64,000 nucleotides of DNA from Rhabditoides inermis (lineage: Eukaryota > Nematoda > Chromadorea > Rhabditida > Rhabditidae). The first letter of the stretch is position 1; each line of letters starts with the position of its first letter. The position numbers and the translations under genes were made by a program. Location: NCBI GenBank assembly GCA_963966185.1, contig CAWZYM010000327.1, forward strand, positions 124,001 to 188,000. The letters run 5' to 3'. The notes beneath the pieces are model-generated. The model searched no databases and was not told the DNA's origin. It worked only from the letters and a program-made list of their open reading frames with translations. Shown here piece after piece: positions 50,617 to 62,854 of the stretch.

Positions 50617-51113
50617 AGACTAATTGAGTGTGTATGTACAATTCTTTTTCAAACAGCGTATGTCACGTACAGAGCATCATATACACTTCAAACGTTCAGA
50701 ATACTTTTATGACACCTTGTTCGTTCCTGATTCACCTCAAACGGCAGATATGAGTAATTGGAAATTCTGTAAAACTGAGCTGAAGATCGAAAAATAGGTG
50801 GGCGAATTGGTAGTAGAAAGAGAGGCGGAAGACAGACAGAGATTGTGGCTACGAGAGTGAGAGAAAGGCAGTGTGCTTTCGACTGTCGACAATGTTGTTG
50901 AATACATGAATACTGCCTAAACCAGTCGATACTCGAAACATATCTTCATGAATGCAAGTTTTGCAAAAAATAAAATCTCTTGCGGGATTCGAACCCGGGT
51001 CGCTATCTCAAGACATCTTAAATGCTATCCACTCGACCAGCATGTCACATTGGGCCAATGAACATTGCGCAAAGATCCTCTTGCTCACTCGTTGTCTTCG
51101 CCTTTGCCATTGA
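50617..51113. repeat. Reference monomer, family D
   Basis: A 497-bp unit, slot S2 of the right HOR. It is marked by CCTAAACCAGTCGATACTCG, CATATCTTCATGAATGCAAG and the interrupted A-run AAAAAATAAAAT before the block. The inverted CCAAT motif downstream is ATTGGGCCAAT followed by GAACATTGCGCAAAG. It begins at a TTAA and ends at a TTGA version of the site. Confidence 0.75.
50965..51046 (-). pseudogene. tRNA-like block, family D variant
   Basis: A and B boxes are both canonical (A 51029-51039, B 50985-50995). Family D is marked by an interrupted terminator (four Ts, A, six Ts on the minus strand, 50965-50975). It also has CTATCTCAAGACATCTTAAA on the + strand in place of CTAACTCGAGACATCTACAA, giving a short AAGA-TG-TCTT palindrome where the anticodon arm would be. 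The first T4 is the minimal Pol III stop and the T6 gives a backup. Related copies at 1774, 5354 and 17476 carry AAAGAG in place of TTAAAT in this arm. Confidence 0.55.
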
Positions 51114-51615
51114 AGACTAATCGAGTGTGAAGTGAATGTACAGTTCTTTTTCAAACAGCGTATGTCACGTACGGAGCATCATATACACTTCAAACGTTCA
51201 GAATACTTTTATGACACCTTGTTCGTTCCTGATTCACCTCAAACGGCAGATATGAGTAATTGGAAATTCTGTAATACTGAGCTGAAGATCGAAAAATAGG
51301 TGAGCGATTTGGTAGATGGAAGAGAGGCGGAAGACAGACAGAGGTTGTGGCTACGAGAGTGAGAGAAAGGCAGTGTGCTTTCGACTGTCGACAATGTTGT
51401 TGAACACATGAATACTGCTTCAACCATTCGATAATCAATACAGATCGTCTTGAATGTGATTTTGCAAAAAAAAAAAATCTCTTGCGGGATTCGAACCCGG
51501 GTCGCTAACTCGAGACATCTACAATGCTATCCACTCGACCAGCATGTCACATTGGTCCAATGACCATTGCGCGAAGATCCTCTTGCTCACTCGTTGTATT
51601 CGCTTTTGCCATTAA

Positions 51616-51914
51616 AGGAGAGGAGCACGGAGTGATGAAATGAAATCACCAGCTGTTGTCACACGTGAGAAATGATGATACAGTTTGTCAGTAGTCCGTG
51701 GCGGGACCAATTTTGAAAACAAATTCCCTCTGGAAACTCGTGCCAAGTTTGTACATCACCACGAAAAACTGACGCTGTGCCTGATTTTCAAGATGCTATT
51801 TCATTTTATATCAAATTTATATTAATTGTTAGAATTTTTATTTCGGTTTCAATTTGATCGCCATATCGATATTGATTATGTCGACTTTATGTTATTATTC
51901 CGTGCACCTCTCCT
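51616..51914. mobile_element. MITE copy 23 (slot M2)
   Basis: M2 markers; 4,079 bp after copy 21. Confidence 0.85.
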
Positions 51915-53899
51915 TTGAAGACTAATTGAGTGTGAATGTACAGTTCTTTTTCAAACAGCGTATGTCACGTACGGAGCATCATATACCTTTCAAACCTTCA
52001 GAATACTTTTATGACACCTTGTTCGTTCCTGATTCACCTCAAACGGCATATATGAGTAATTGGAAAATCTGTAATACTGAGCTGAAGATCGAAAAATAGG
52101 TGGGCGATTTGGTAAAAGAGAGAGAGGCGGAAGACAGACAGAGGTTGAGGCTACGAGAGTGAGAGAAAGGCAGTGTGCTTTCAACTGTCGACAATCTTGT
52201 TGAATACATGAATACTGCTTCAACCAATCGGTACTCAAAACAGATCGTCATGAATGTGAGTTTTTTCTAAAAAAAATCTCTTGCGGGATTCGAACCCGGG
52301 TCGCTAACTCGAGACATCTACAATGCTATCCACTCGACCAGCATGTCACATTGGTCCAATGACCATTGCGCGAAGATCCTCTTGCTCATTCGTTGTCTTC
52401 GCCTTTGCCATTGAAGACTAATTGAGTGTGAAAGTTCTCTTTCAAACAGCATATGTCACGTACGGAGCATCATATAAACTTCAAACGTTCAGAATACTTT
52501 TATGACACCTTGTTCGTTCCTGATTCACCTCAAACGGCAGACATGAGTAATTGGGAATTCTGTAATACTGATTTGAAGATCGAAAAATAGGTGAGCGATT
52601 TGGTAGAAGAAAGAGAGGCGGAAGACAGACAGATGTTGTGGCTACGAGAGTGAGAGAAAGGCAGTGTGCTTTCGACTGTCGACAATGTTGTGGAACACAT
52701 GAATACTGCTTCAACCAATCGATAATCAATACGAATCGTCATAAATGTGAGTTTTGCGAAAAAATTCTTGCAGGATCCGAACCCGGGTCGCTACCTCGAG
52801 ACATCTACAATGCTATCCACTCGACCAGCATGTCACGTTGGTCCAATGACCATCGCGCGAAGGCCCTCTCGCTCACTCGTTGTCTTCGCCTTTGCCATTG
52901 AAGACTAATCGAGTGTGAAGTGAATGTACAGTTCTTTTTCAAACAGCGTATGTCACGTACGGAGCATCATATACACTTCAAACGTTCAGTATACTTTTAT
53001 GACACCTTGTTCGTTTCTGATTCACCTCAAACGGCAGATATGAGTAATTGGAAAATCTGTAATACTGAGCTGAAGATCGAAAAATAGGTGGGCGATTTGG
53101 TAAAAGAGAGAGAGGCGGAAGACAGACAGAGGTTGAGGCTACGAGAGTGAGAGAAAGGCAGTGTGCTTTCGACTGTCGACAATCTTGTTGAAAACATGAA
53201 TACTGCTTTAACCAATCGGTACTCAAAACAGATCGTCATGAATGTGAGTTTTGCAAAAAAAAAAATCTCTTGCGGGATTCGAACCCGGGTCGCTAACTCG
53301 AGACATCTACAATGCTATCCACTCGACCAGCATGTCACGTTGGTCCAATGACCATTGCGCGAAGATCCTCTTGCTCACTCGTTGTCTTCGCCTTTGCCAT
53401 TAAAGACTAGTTAAGTGTGAATGTACAGTTCTTTTTCAAACAGCGTATGTCACGTACGGAGAATCATATACACTTCAAACGTACAGAATACTTTTATGAC
53501 ACCTTGTTCGTTCCTGATTCACCTCAAACGGCAGATATGAGTAATTGGAAATTCTGTAAAACTGAGCTGAAGATCGAAAAATAGGTGAGCGATTTGGTAG
53601 ATGGAAGAGAGGCGGAAGACAGACAGAGGTTGTGGCTACGAGAGTGAGATAAAGGCAGTGTGCTTTCGACTGTCGACAATGTTGTTGAACACATGAATAC
53701 TGCTTCAACCATTCGATAATCAATAAAGATCGTCTTGAATGTGATTTTGCAAAAAAAAAAATCTCTTGCGGGATTCGAACCCGGGTCGCTAACTAGAGAC
53801 ATCTACAATGCTATCCACTCGACCAGCATGTCACATTGGTCCAATGACCATTGCGCGAAGATCCTCTTGCTCACTCGTTGTCTTCGCTTTTGCCATTAA

Positions 53900-54198
53900 A
53901 GGAGAGGAGCACGGAGTGATGAAATGAAATGACCAGCTGTTGTCACACGTGAGAAATGATGATACAGTTTGTCAGTAGTCCGTGGCGGGACCAATTTTGA
54001 AAACAAATTCCCATTGGAAACTCGTGCCAAGTTTGTACATCACCACGAAAAACTGACGCTGTGCCTGATTTTCAAGATGCTATTTCATTTTATATCAAAT
54101 TTATATTAATTGTTAGAGTTTTTATTTCGGTTTCAATTTGATCGCCATATCGATATTGATTATGTCGACTTTATGTTATTATTCCGTGCACCTCTCCT
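53900..54198. mobile_element. MITE copy 24 (slot M1)
   Basis: M1 markers; 4,080 bp after copy 22. Confidence 0.85.
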
Positions 54199-55693
54199 TT
54201 GAAGACTAATCGAGTATGAATGTACAGTTCTTTTTCAAACAGCGTATGTCACGTACGGAGCATCATATACCTTTCAAACGTTCAGAATACTTTTATGACA
54301 CCTGTTCGTTCCTGATTCACCTCAAACGGCAGATATGAGTAACTGGAAATTCTGTAATACTGAGCTGAAGATCGAAAAATAGGTGGGCGAATTGGTAGAA
54401 GAAAGAGAGGCGGAAGACAGACAGAGGTTGTGGCTACGAGAGTGAGAGAAAGGCAGTGTGCTTTCGACTGTCGACAATGTTGTTGAAAACATGAATACTG
54501 CTTTAACCAATCGGTACTCAAAACAGATCGTCATGAATGTGAGTTTTTCTAAAAAAAATCTCTTGCGGGATTCGAACCCGGGTCGCTAACTCGAGACATC
54601 TACAATGCTATCCACTCGACCAGCATGTCACATTGGTCCAATGACCATTGCGCGAAGATCCTCTTGCTCACTCGTTGTCTTCGCCTTTGCCATTAAAGAC
54701 TAATTGAGTGTGTATGTACAATTCTTTTTCAAACAGCGTATGTCACGTACAGAGCATCATATACACTTCAAACGTTCAGAATACTTTTATGACACCTTGT
54801 TCGTTCCTGATTCACCTCAAACGGCAGATATGAGTAATTGGAAATTCTGTAAAACTGAGCTGAAGATCGAAAAATAGGTGGGCGAATTGGTAGTAGAAAG
54901 AGAGGCGGAAGACAGACAGAGATTGTGGCTACGAGAGTGAGAGAAAGGCAGTGTGCTTTCGACTGTCGACAATGTTGTTGAATACATGAATACTGCCTAA
55001 ACCAGTCGATACTCGAAACATATCTTCATGAATGCAAGTTTTGCAAAAAATAAAATCTCTTGCGGGATTCGAACCCGGGTCGCTATCTCAAGACATCTTA
55101 AATGCTATCCACTCGACCAGCATGTCACATTGGGCCAATGAACATTGCGCAAAGATCCTCTTGCTCACTCGTTGTCTTCGCCTTTGCCATTGAAGACTAA
55201 TCGAGTGTGAAGTGAATGTACAGTTCTTTTTCAAACAGCGTATGTCACGTACGGAGCATCATATACACTTCAAACGTTCAGAATACTTTTATGACACCTT
55301 GTTCGTTCCTGATTCACCTCAAACGGCAGATATGAGTAATTGGAAATTCTGTAATACTGAGCTGAAGATCGAAAAATAGGTGAGCGATTTGGTAGATGGA
55401 AGAGAGGCGGAAGACAGACAGAGGTTGTGGCTACGAGAGTGAGAGAAAGGCAGTGTGCTTTCGACTGTCGACAATGTTGTTGAACACATGAATACTGCTT
55501 CAACCATTCGATAATCAATACAGATCGTCTTGAATGTGATTTTGCAAAAAAAAAATCTCTTGCGGGATTCGAACCCGGGTCGCTAACTCGAGACATCTAC
55601 AATGCTATCCACTCGACCAGCATGTCACATTGGTCCAATGACCATTGCGCGAAGATCCTCTTGCTCACTCGTTGTATTCGCTTTTGCCATTAA

Positions 55694-55992
55694 AGGAGAG
55701 GAGCACGGAGTGATGAAATGAAATCACCAGCTGTTGTCACACGTGAGAAATGATGATACAGTTTGTCAGTAGTCCGTGGCGGGACCAATTTTGAAAACAA
55801 ATTCCCTCTGGAAACTCGTGCCAAGTTTGTACATCACCACGAAAAACTGACGCTGTGCCTGATTTTCAAGATGCTATTTCATTTTATATCAAATTTATAT
55901 TAATTGTTAGAATTTTTATTTCGGTTTCAATTTGATCGCCATATCGATATTGATTATGTCGACTTTATGTTATTATTCCGTGCACCTCTCCT
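55694..55992. mobile_element. MITE copy 25 (slot M2)
   Basis: M2 markers; 4,078 bp after copy 23. Confidence 0.85.
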
Positions 55993-57468
55993 TTGAAGAC
56001 TAATTGAGTGTGAATGTACAGTTCTTTTTCAAACAGCGTATGTCACGTACGGAGCATCATATACCTTTCAAACCTTCAGAATACTTTTATGACACCTTGT
56101 TCGTTCCTGATTCACCTCAAACGGCATATATGAGTAATTGGAAAATCTGTAATACTGAGCTGAAGATCGAAAAATAGGTGGGCGATTTGGTAAAAGAGAG
56201 AGAGGCGGAAGACAGACAGAGGTTGAGGCTACGAGAGTGAGAGAAAGGCAGTGTGCTTTCAACTGTCGACAATCTTGTTGAATACATGAATACTGCTTCA
56301 ACCAATCGGTACTCAAAACAGATCGTCATGAATGTGAGTTTTTTCTAAAAAAAATCTCTTGCGGGATTCGAACCCGGGTCGCTAACTCGAGACATCTACA
56401 ATGCTATCCACTCGACCAGCATGTCACATTGGTCCAATGACCATTGCGCGAAGATCCTCTTGCTCATTCGTTGTCTTCGCCTTTGCCATTGAAGACTAAT
56501 TGAGTGTGAAAGTTCTCTTTCAAACAGCATATGTCACGTACGGAGCATCATATAAACTTCAAACGTTCAGAATACTTTTATGACACCTTGTTCGTTCCTG
56601 ATTCACCTCAAACGGCAGACATGAGTAATTGGGAATTCTGTAATACTGATTTGAAGATCGAAAAATAGGTGAGCGATTTGGTAGAAGAAAGAGAGGCGGA
56701 AGACAGACAGATGTTGTGGCTACGAGAGTGAGAGAAAGGCAGTGTGCTTTCGACTGTCGACAATGTTGTGGAACACATGAATACTGCTTCAACCAATCGA
56801 TAATCAATACGAATCGTCATAAATGTGAGTTTTGCGAAAAAAATTCTTGCAGGATCCGAACCCGGGTCGCTACCTCGAGACATCTACAATGCTATCCACT
56901 CGACCAGCATGTCACGTTGGTCCAATGACCATCGCGCGAAGGCCCTCTCGCTCACTCGTTGTCTTCGCCTTTGCCATTGAAGACTAATCGAGTGTGAAGT
57001 GAATGTACAGTTCTTTTTCAAACAGCGTATGTCACGTACGGAGAATCATATACACTTCAAACGTACAGACTTGTTCGTTCCTGATTCACCTCAAACGGCA
57101 GATATGAGTAATTGGAAATTCTGTAAAACTGAGCTGAAGATCGAAAAATAGGTGAGCGATTTGGTAGATGGAAGAGAGGCGGAAGACAGACAGAGGTTGT
57201 GGCTACGAGAGTGAGATAAAGGCAGTGTGCTTTCGACTGTCGACAATGTTGTTGAACACATGAATACTGCTTCAACCATTCGATAATCAATAAAGATCGT
57301 CTTGAATGTGATTTTGCAAAAAAAAAAAAATCTCTTGCGGGATTCGAACCCGGGTCGCTAACTAGAGACATCTACAATGCTATCCACTCGACCAGCATGT
57401 CACATTGGTCCAATGACCATTGCGCGAAGATCCTCTTGCTCACTCGTTGTCTTCGCTTTTGCCATTAA

Positions 57469-57767
57469 AGGAGAGGAGCACGGAGTGATGAAATGAAATG
57501 ACCAGCTGTTGTCACACGTGAGAAATGATGATACAGTTTGTCAGTAGTCCGTGGCGGGACCAATTTTGAAAACAAATTCCCATTGGAAACTCGTGCCAAG
57601 TTTGTACATCACCACGAAAAACTGACGCTGTGCCTGATTTTCAAGATGCTATTTCATTTTATATCAAATTTATATTAATTGTTAGAGTTTTTATTTCGGT
57701 TTCAATTTGATCGCCATATCGATATTGATTATGTCGACTTTATGTTATTATTCCGTGCACCTCTCCT
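57469..57767. mobile_element. MITE copy 26 (slot M1)
   Basis: M1 markers; 13,531 bp after copy 18, its partner in the large duplication. Confidence 0.85.
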
Positions 57768-58768
57768 TTGAAGACTAATCGAGTATGAATGTACAGTTCT
57801 TTTTCAAACAGCGTATGTCACGTACGGAGCATCATATACCTTTCAAACGTTCAGAATACTTTTATGACACCTGTTCGTTCCTGATTCACCTCAAACGGCA
57901 GATATGAGTAACTGGAAATTCTGTAATACTGAGCTGAAGATCGAAAAATAGGTGGGCGAATTGGTAGAAGAAAGAGAGGCGGAAGACAGACAGAGATTGT
58001 GGCTACGAGAGTGAGAGAAAGGCAGTGTGCTTTCGACTGTCGACAATGTTGTTGAATACATGAATACTGCCTAAACCAGTCGATACTCGAAACATATCTT
58101 CATGAATGCAAGTTTTGCAAAAAATAAAATCTCTTGCGGGATTCGAACCCGGGTCGCTATCTCAAGACATCTTAAATGCTATCCACTCGACCAGCATGTC
58201 ACATTGGGCCAATGAACATTGCGCAAAGATCCTCTTGCTCACTCGTTGTCTTCGCCTTTGCCATTGAAGACTAATCGAGTGTGAAGTGAATGTACAGTTC
58301 TTTTTCAAACAGCGTATGTCACGTACGGAGCATCATATACACTTCAAACGTTCAGAATACTTTTATGACACCTTGTTCGTTCCTGATTCACCTCAAACGG
58401 CAGATATGAGTAATTGGAAATTCTGTAATACTGAGCTGAAGATCGAAAAATAGGTGAGCGATTTGGTAGATGGAAGAGAGGCGGAAGACAGACAGAGGTT
58501 GTGGCTACGAGAGTGAGAGAAAGGCAGTGTGCTTTCGACTGTCGACAATGTTGTTGAACACATGAATACTGCTTCAACCATTCGATAATCAATACAGATC
58601 GTCTTGAATGTGATTTTGCAAAAAAAAAAATCTCTTGCGGGATTCGAACCCGGGTCGCTAACTCGAGACATCTACAATGCTATCCACTCGACCAGCATGT
58701 CACATTGGTCCAATGACCATTGCGCGAAGATCCTCTTGCTCACTCGTTGTATTCGCTTTTGCCATTAA

Positions 58769-59067
58769 AGGAGAGGAGCACGGAGTGATGAAATGAAATG
58801 ACCAGCTGTTGTCACACGTGAGAAATGATGATACAGTTTGTCAGTAGTCCGTGGCGGGACCAATTTTGAAAACAAATTCCCTCTGGAAACTCGTGCCAAG
58901 TTTGTACATCACCACGAAAAACTGACGCTGTGCCTGATTTTCAAGATGCTATTTCATTTTATATCAAATTTATATTAATTGTTAGAATTTTTATTTCGGT
59001 TTCAATTTGATCGCCATATCGATATTGATTATGTCGACTTTATGTTATTATTCCGTGCACCTCTCCT
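58769..59067. mobile_element. MITE copy 27 (slot M2, one M1-like base)
   Basis: M2 markers CCCTCTGG and TTAGAATTTTT, but GAAATGACC in place of the M2-specific GAAATCACC. 13,531 bp after copy 19. Confidence 0.85.
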
Positions 59068-59273
59068 TTGAAGACTAATTGAGTGTGAATGTACAGTTCT
59101 TTTTCAAACAGCGTATGTCACGTACGGAGCATCATATACCTTTCAAACCTTCAGAATACTTTTATGACACCTTGTTCGTTCCTGATTCACCTCAAACGGC
59201 ATAGTCACATTGGTCCAATGACCATTGCGCGAAGATCCTCTTGCTCACTCGTTGTCTTCGCTTTTGCCATTAA

Positions 59274-59572
59274 AGGAGAGGAGCACGGAGTGATGAAATG
59301 AAATGACCAGCTGTTGTCACACGTGAGAAATGATGATACAGTTTGTCAGTAGTCCGTGGCGGGACCAATTTTGAAAACAAATTCCCATTGGAAACTCGTG
59401 CCAAGTTTGTACATCACCACGAAAAACTGACGCTGTGCCTGATTTTCAAGATGCTATTTCATTTTATATCAAATTTATATTAATTGTTAGAGTTTTTATT
59501 TCGGTTTCAATTTGATCGCCATATCGATATTGATTATGTCGACTTTATGTTATTATTCCGTGCACCTCTCCT
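59274..59572. mobile_element. MITE copy 28 (slot M1)
   Basis: M1 markers; follows the second copy of the truncated monomer, 505 bp after copy 27. Confidence 0.85.
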
Positions 59573-62555
59573 TTGAAGACTAATCGAGTATGAATGTACA
59601 GTTCTTTTTCAAACAGCGTATGTCACGTACGGAGCATCATATACCTTTCAAACGTTCAGAATACTTTTATGACACCTGTTCGTTCCTGATTCACCTCAAA
59701 CGGCAGATATGAGTAACTGGAAATTCTGTAATACTGAGCTGAAGATCGAAAAATAGGTGGGCGAATTGGTAGAAGAAAGAGAGGCGGAAGACAGACAGAG
59801 GTTGTGGCTACGAGAGTGAGAGAAAGGCAGTGTGCTTTCGACTGTCGACAATGTTGTTGAAAACATGAATACTGCTTTAACCAATCGGTACTCAAAACAG
59901 ATCGTCATGAATGTGAGTTTTTCTAAAAAAAATCTCTTGCGGGATTCGAACCCGGGTCGCTAACTCGAGACATCTACAATGCTATCCACTCGACCAGCAT
60001 GTCACATTGGTCCAATGACCATTGCGCGAAGATCCTCTTGCTCACTCGTTGTCTTCGCCTTTGCCATTAAAGACTAATTGAGTGTGTATGTACAATTCTT
60101 TTTCAAACAGCGTATGTCACGTACAGAGCATCATATACACTTCAAACGTTCAGAATACTTTTATGACACCTTGTTCGTTCCTGATTCACCTCAAACGGCA
60201 GATATGAGTAATTGGAAATTCTGTAAAACTGAGCTGAAGATCGAAAAATAGGTGGGCGAATTGGTAGTAGAAAGAGAGGCGGAAGACAGACAGAGATTGT
60301 GGCTACGAGAGTGAGAGAAAGGCAGTGTGCTTTCGACTGTCGACAATGTTGTTGAATACATGAATACTGCCTAAACCAGTCGATACTCGAAACATATCTT
60401 CATGAATGCAAGTTTTGCAAAAAATAAAATCTCTTGCGGGATTCGAACCCGGGTCGCTATCTCAAGACATCTTAAATGCTATCCACTCGACCAGCATGTC
60501 ACATTGGGCCAATGAACATTGCGCAAAGATCCTCTTGCTCACTCGTTGTCTTCGCCTTTGCCATTGAAGACTAATCGAGTGTGAAGTGAATGTACAGTTC
60601 TTTTTCAAACAGCGTATGTCACGTACGGAGCATCATATACACTTCAAACGTTCAGAATACTTTTATGACACCTTGTTCGTTCCTGATTCACCTCAAACGG
60701 CAGATATGAGTAATTGGAAAATCTGTAATACTGAGCTGAAGATCGAAAAATAGGTGGGCGATTTGGTAAAAGAGAGAGAGGCGGAAGACAGACAGAGGTT
60801 GAGGCTACGAGAGTGAGAGAAAGGCAGTGTGCTTTCAACTGTCGACAATCTTGTTGAATACATGAATACTGCTTCAACCAATCGGTACTCAAAACAGATC
60901 GTCATGAATGTGAGTTTTTTCTAAAAAAAAATCTCTTGCGGGATTCGAACCCGGGTCGCTAACTCGAGACATCTACAATGCTATCCACTCGACCAGCATG
61001 TCACATTGGTCCAATGACCATTGCGCGAAGATCCTCTTGCTCATTCGTTGTCTTCGCCTTTGCCATTGAAGACTAATTGAGTGTGAAAGTTCTCTTTCAA
61101 ACAGCATATGTCACGTACGGAGCATCATATAAACTTCAAACGTTCAGAATACTTTTATGACACCTTGTTCGTTCCTGATTCACCTCAAACGGCAGACATG
61201 AGTAATTGGGAATTCTGTAATACTGATTTGAAGATCGAAAAATAGGTGAGCGATTTGGTAGAAGAAAGAGAGGCGGAAGACAGACAGATGTTGTGGCTAC
61301 GAGAGTGAGAGAAAGGCAGTGTGCTTTCGACTGTCGACAATGTTGTGGAACACATGAATACTGCTTCAACCAATCGATAATCAATACGAATCGTCATAAA
61401 TGTGAGTTTTGCGAAAAAAATTCTTGCAGGATCCGAACCCGGGTCGCTACCTCGAGACATCTACAATGCTATCCACTCGACCAGCATGTCACGTTGGTCC
61501 AATGACCATCGCGCGAAGGCCCTCTCGCTCACTCGTTGTCTTCGCCTTTGCCATTGAAGACTAATCGAGTGTGAAGTGAATGTACAGTTCTTTTTCAAAC
61601 AGCGTATGTCACGTACGGAGCATCATATACACTTCAAACGTTCAGTATACTTTTATGACACCTTGTTCGTTTCTGATTCACCTCAAACGGCAGATATGAG
61701 TAATTGGAAAATCTGTAATACTGAGCTGAAGATCGAAAAATAGGTGGGCGATTTGGTAAAAGAGAGAGAGGCGGAAGACAGACAGAGGTTGAGGCTACGA
61801 GAGTGAGAGAAAGGCAGTGTGCTTTCGACTGTCGACAATCTTGTTGAAAACATGAATACTGCTTCAACCAATCGGTACTCAAAACAGATCGTCATGAATG
61901 TGAGTTTTGCAAAAAAAAAATCTCTTGCGGAATTCGAACCCGGGTCGCTAACTCGAGACATCTACAATGCTATCCACTCGACCAGCATGTCACGTTGGTC
62001 CAATGACCATTGCGCGAAGATCCTCTTGCTCACTCGTTGTCTTCGCCTTTGCCATTAAAGACTAGTTAAGTGTGAATGTACAGTTCTTTTTCAAACAGCG
62101 TATGTCACGTACGGAGAATCATATACACTTCAAACGTACAGAATACTTTTATGACACCTTGTTCGTTCCTGATTCACCTCAAACGGCAGATATGAGTAAT
62201 TGGAAATTCTGTAAAACTGAGCTGAAGATCGAAAAATAGGTGAGCGATTTGGTAGATGGAAGAGAGGCGGAAGACAGACAGAGGTTGTGGCTACGAGAGT
62301 GAGATAAAGGCAGTGTGCTTTCGACTGTCGACAATGTTGTTGAACACATGAATACTGCTTCAACCATTCGATAATCAATAAAGATCGTCTTGAATGTGAT
62401 TTTGCAAAAAAAAAAAATCTCTTGCGGGATTCGAACCCGGGTCGCTAACTAGAGACATCTACAATGCTATCCACTCGACCAGCATGTCACATTGGTCCAA
62501 TGACCATTGCGCGAAGATCCTCTTGCTCACTCGTTGTCTTCGCTTTTGCCATTAA
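59274..62555. repeat. 4.08 kb HOR, copy with S3/S4 fusion and no M2
   Basis: 3,282 bp: order M1-S1-S2-(S3/S4)-S5-S6-S7. The fusion monomer at about 60568-61064 starts as S3 and ends as S4, removing one monomer-equivalent and the M2 MITE (about 798 bp). Confidence 0.85.
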
Positions 62556-62854
62556 AGGAGAGGAGCACGGAGTGATGAAATGAAATGACCAGCTGTTGTC
62601 ACACGTGAGAAATGATGATACAGTTTGTCAGTAGTCCGTGGCGGGACCAATTTTGAAAACAAATTCCCATTGGAAACTCGTGCCAAGTTTGTACATCACC
62701 ACGAAAAACTGACGCTGTGCCTGATTTTCAAGATGCTATTTCATTTTATATCAAATTTATATTAATTGTTAGAGTTTTTATTTCGGTTTCAATTTGATCG
62801 CCATATCGATATTGATTATGTCGACTTTATGTTATTATTCCGTGCACCTCTCCT
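62556..62854. mobile_element. MITE copy 29 (slot M1)
   Basis: M1 markers; opens the last, incomplete HOR copy. The M2 slot before it is missing because of the S3/S4 fusion at about 60.7 kb. Confidence 0.85.

Larger units (their letters stand above)
49820..53899. repeat. 4.08 kb HOR, full copy
   Basis: 4,080 bp. Slot S6 (core 53280) has the standard B box instead of the S6-specific C61-to-T form, and CTTTAACCAATCGG shared with S1. Confidence 0.9.
53900..57468. repeat. 4.08 kb HOR, copy with S6/S7 fusion
   Basis: 3,569 bp: S6 and S7 are fused into one monomer (about 56980-57468) with a further 15-bp loss at 57069/57070. Other slots are standard. Confidence 0.85.
57469..59273. repeat. 4.08 kb HOR, shortened 1,805-bp copy (duplicate)
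   Basis: Matches 43938-45742 at a constant offset of 13,531 bp, including the same deletion junction (59201/59202). Confidence 0.9.

Noticed and set aside
665..62058. Plus-strand open frames of 61-87 codons containing GFEPGSL or CGIRTRV
   Set aside because: They run through the tRNA-like block. GFEPGSL and CGIRTRV are simple readings of the T-arm DNA in two frames. The strand is opposite to the Pol III cassette and the frames switch with poly-A length.
105..62854. Repeated independent transposition of the MITE into the array
   Set aside because: All 29 copies occupy the same monomer position with the same left flank, and their subtypes follow HOR slots; amplification of one insertion is simpler.
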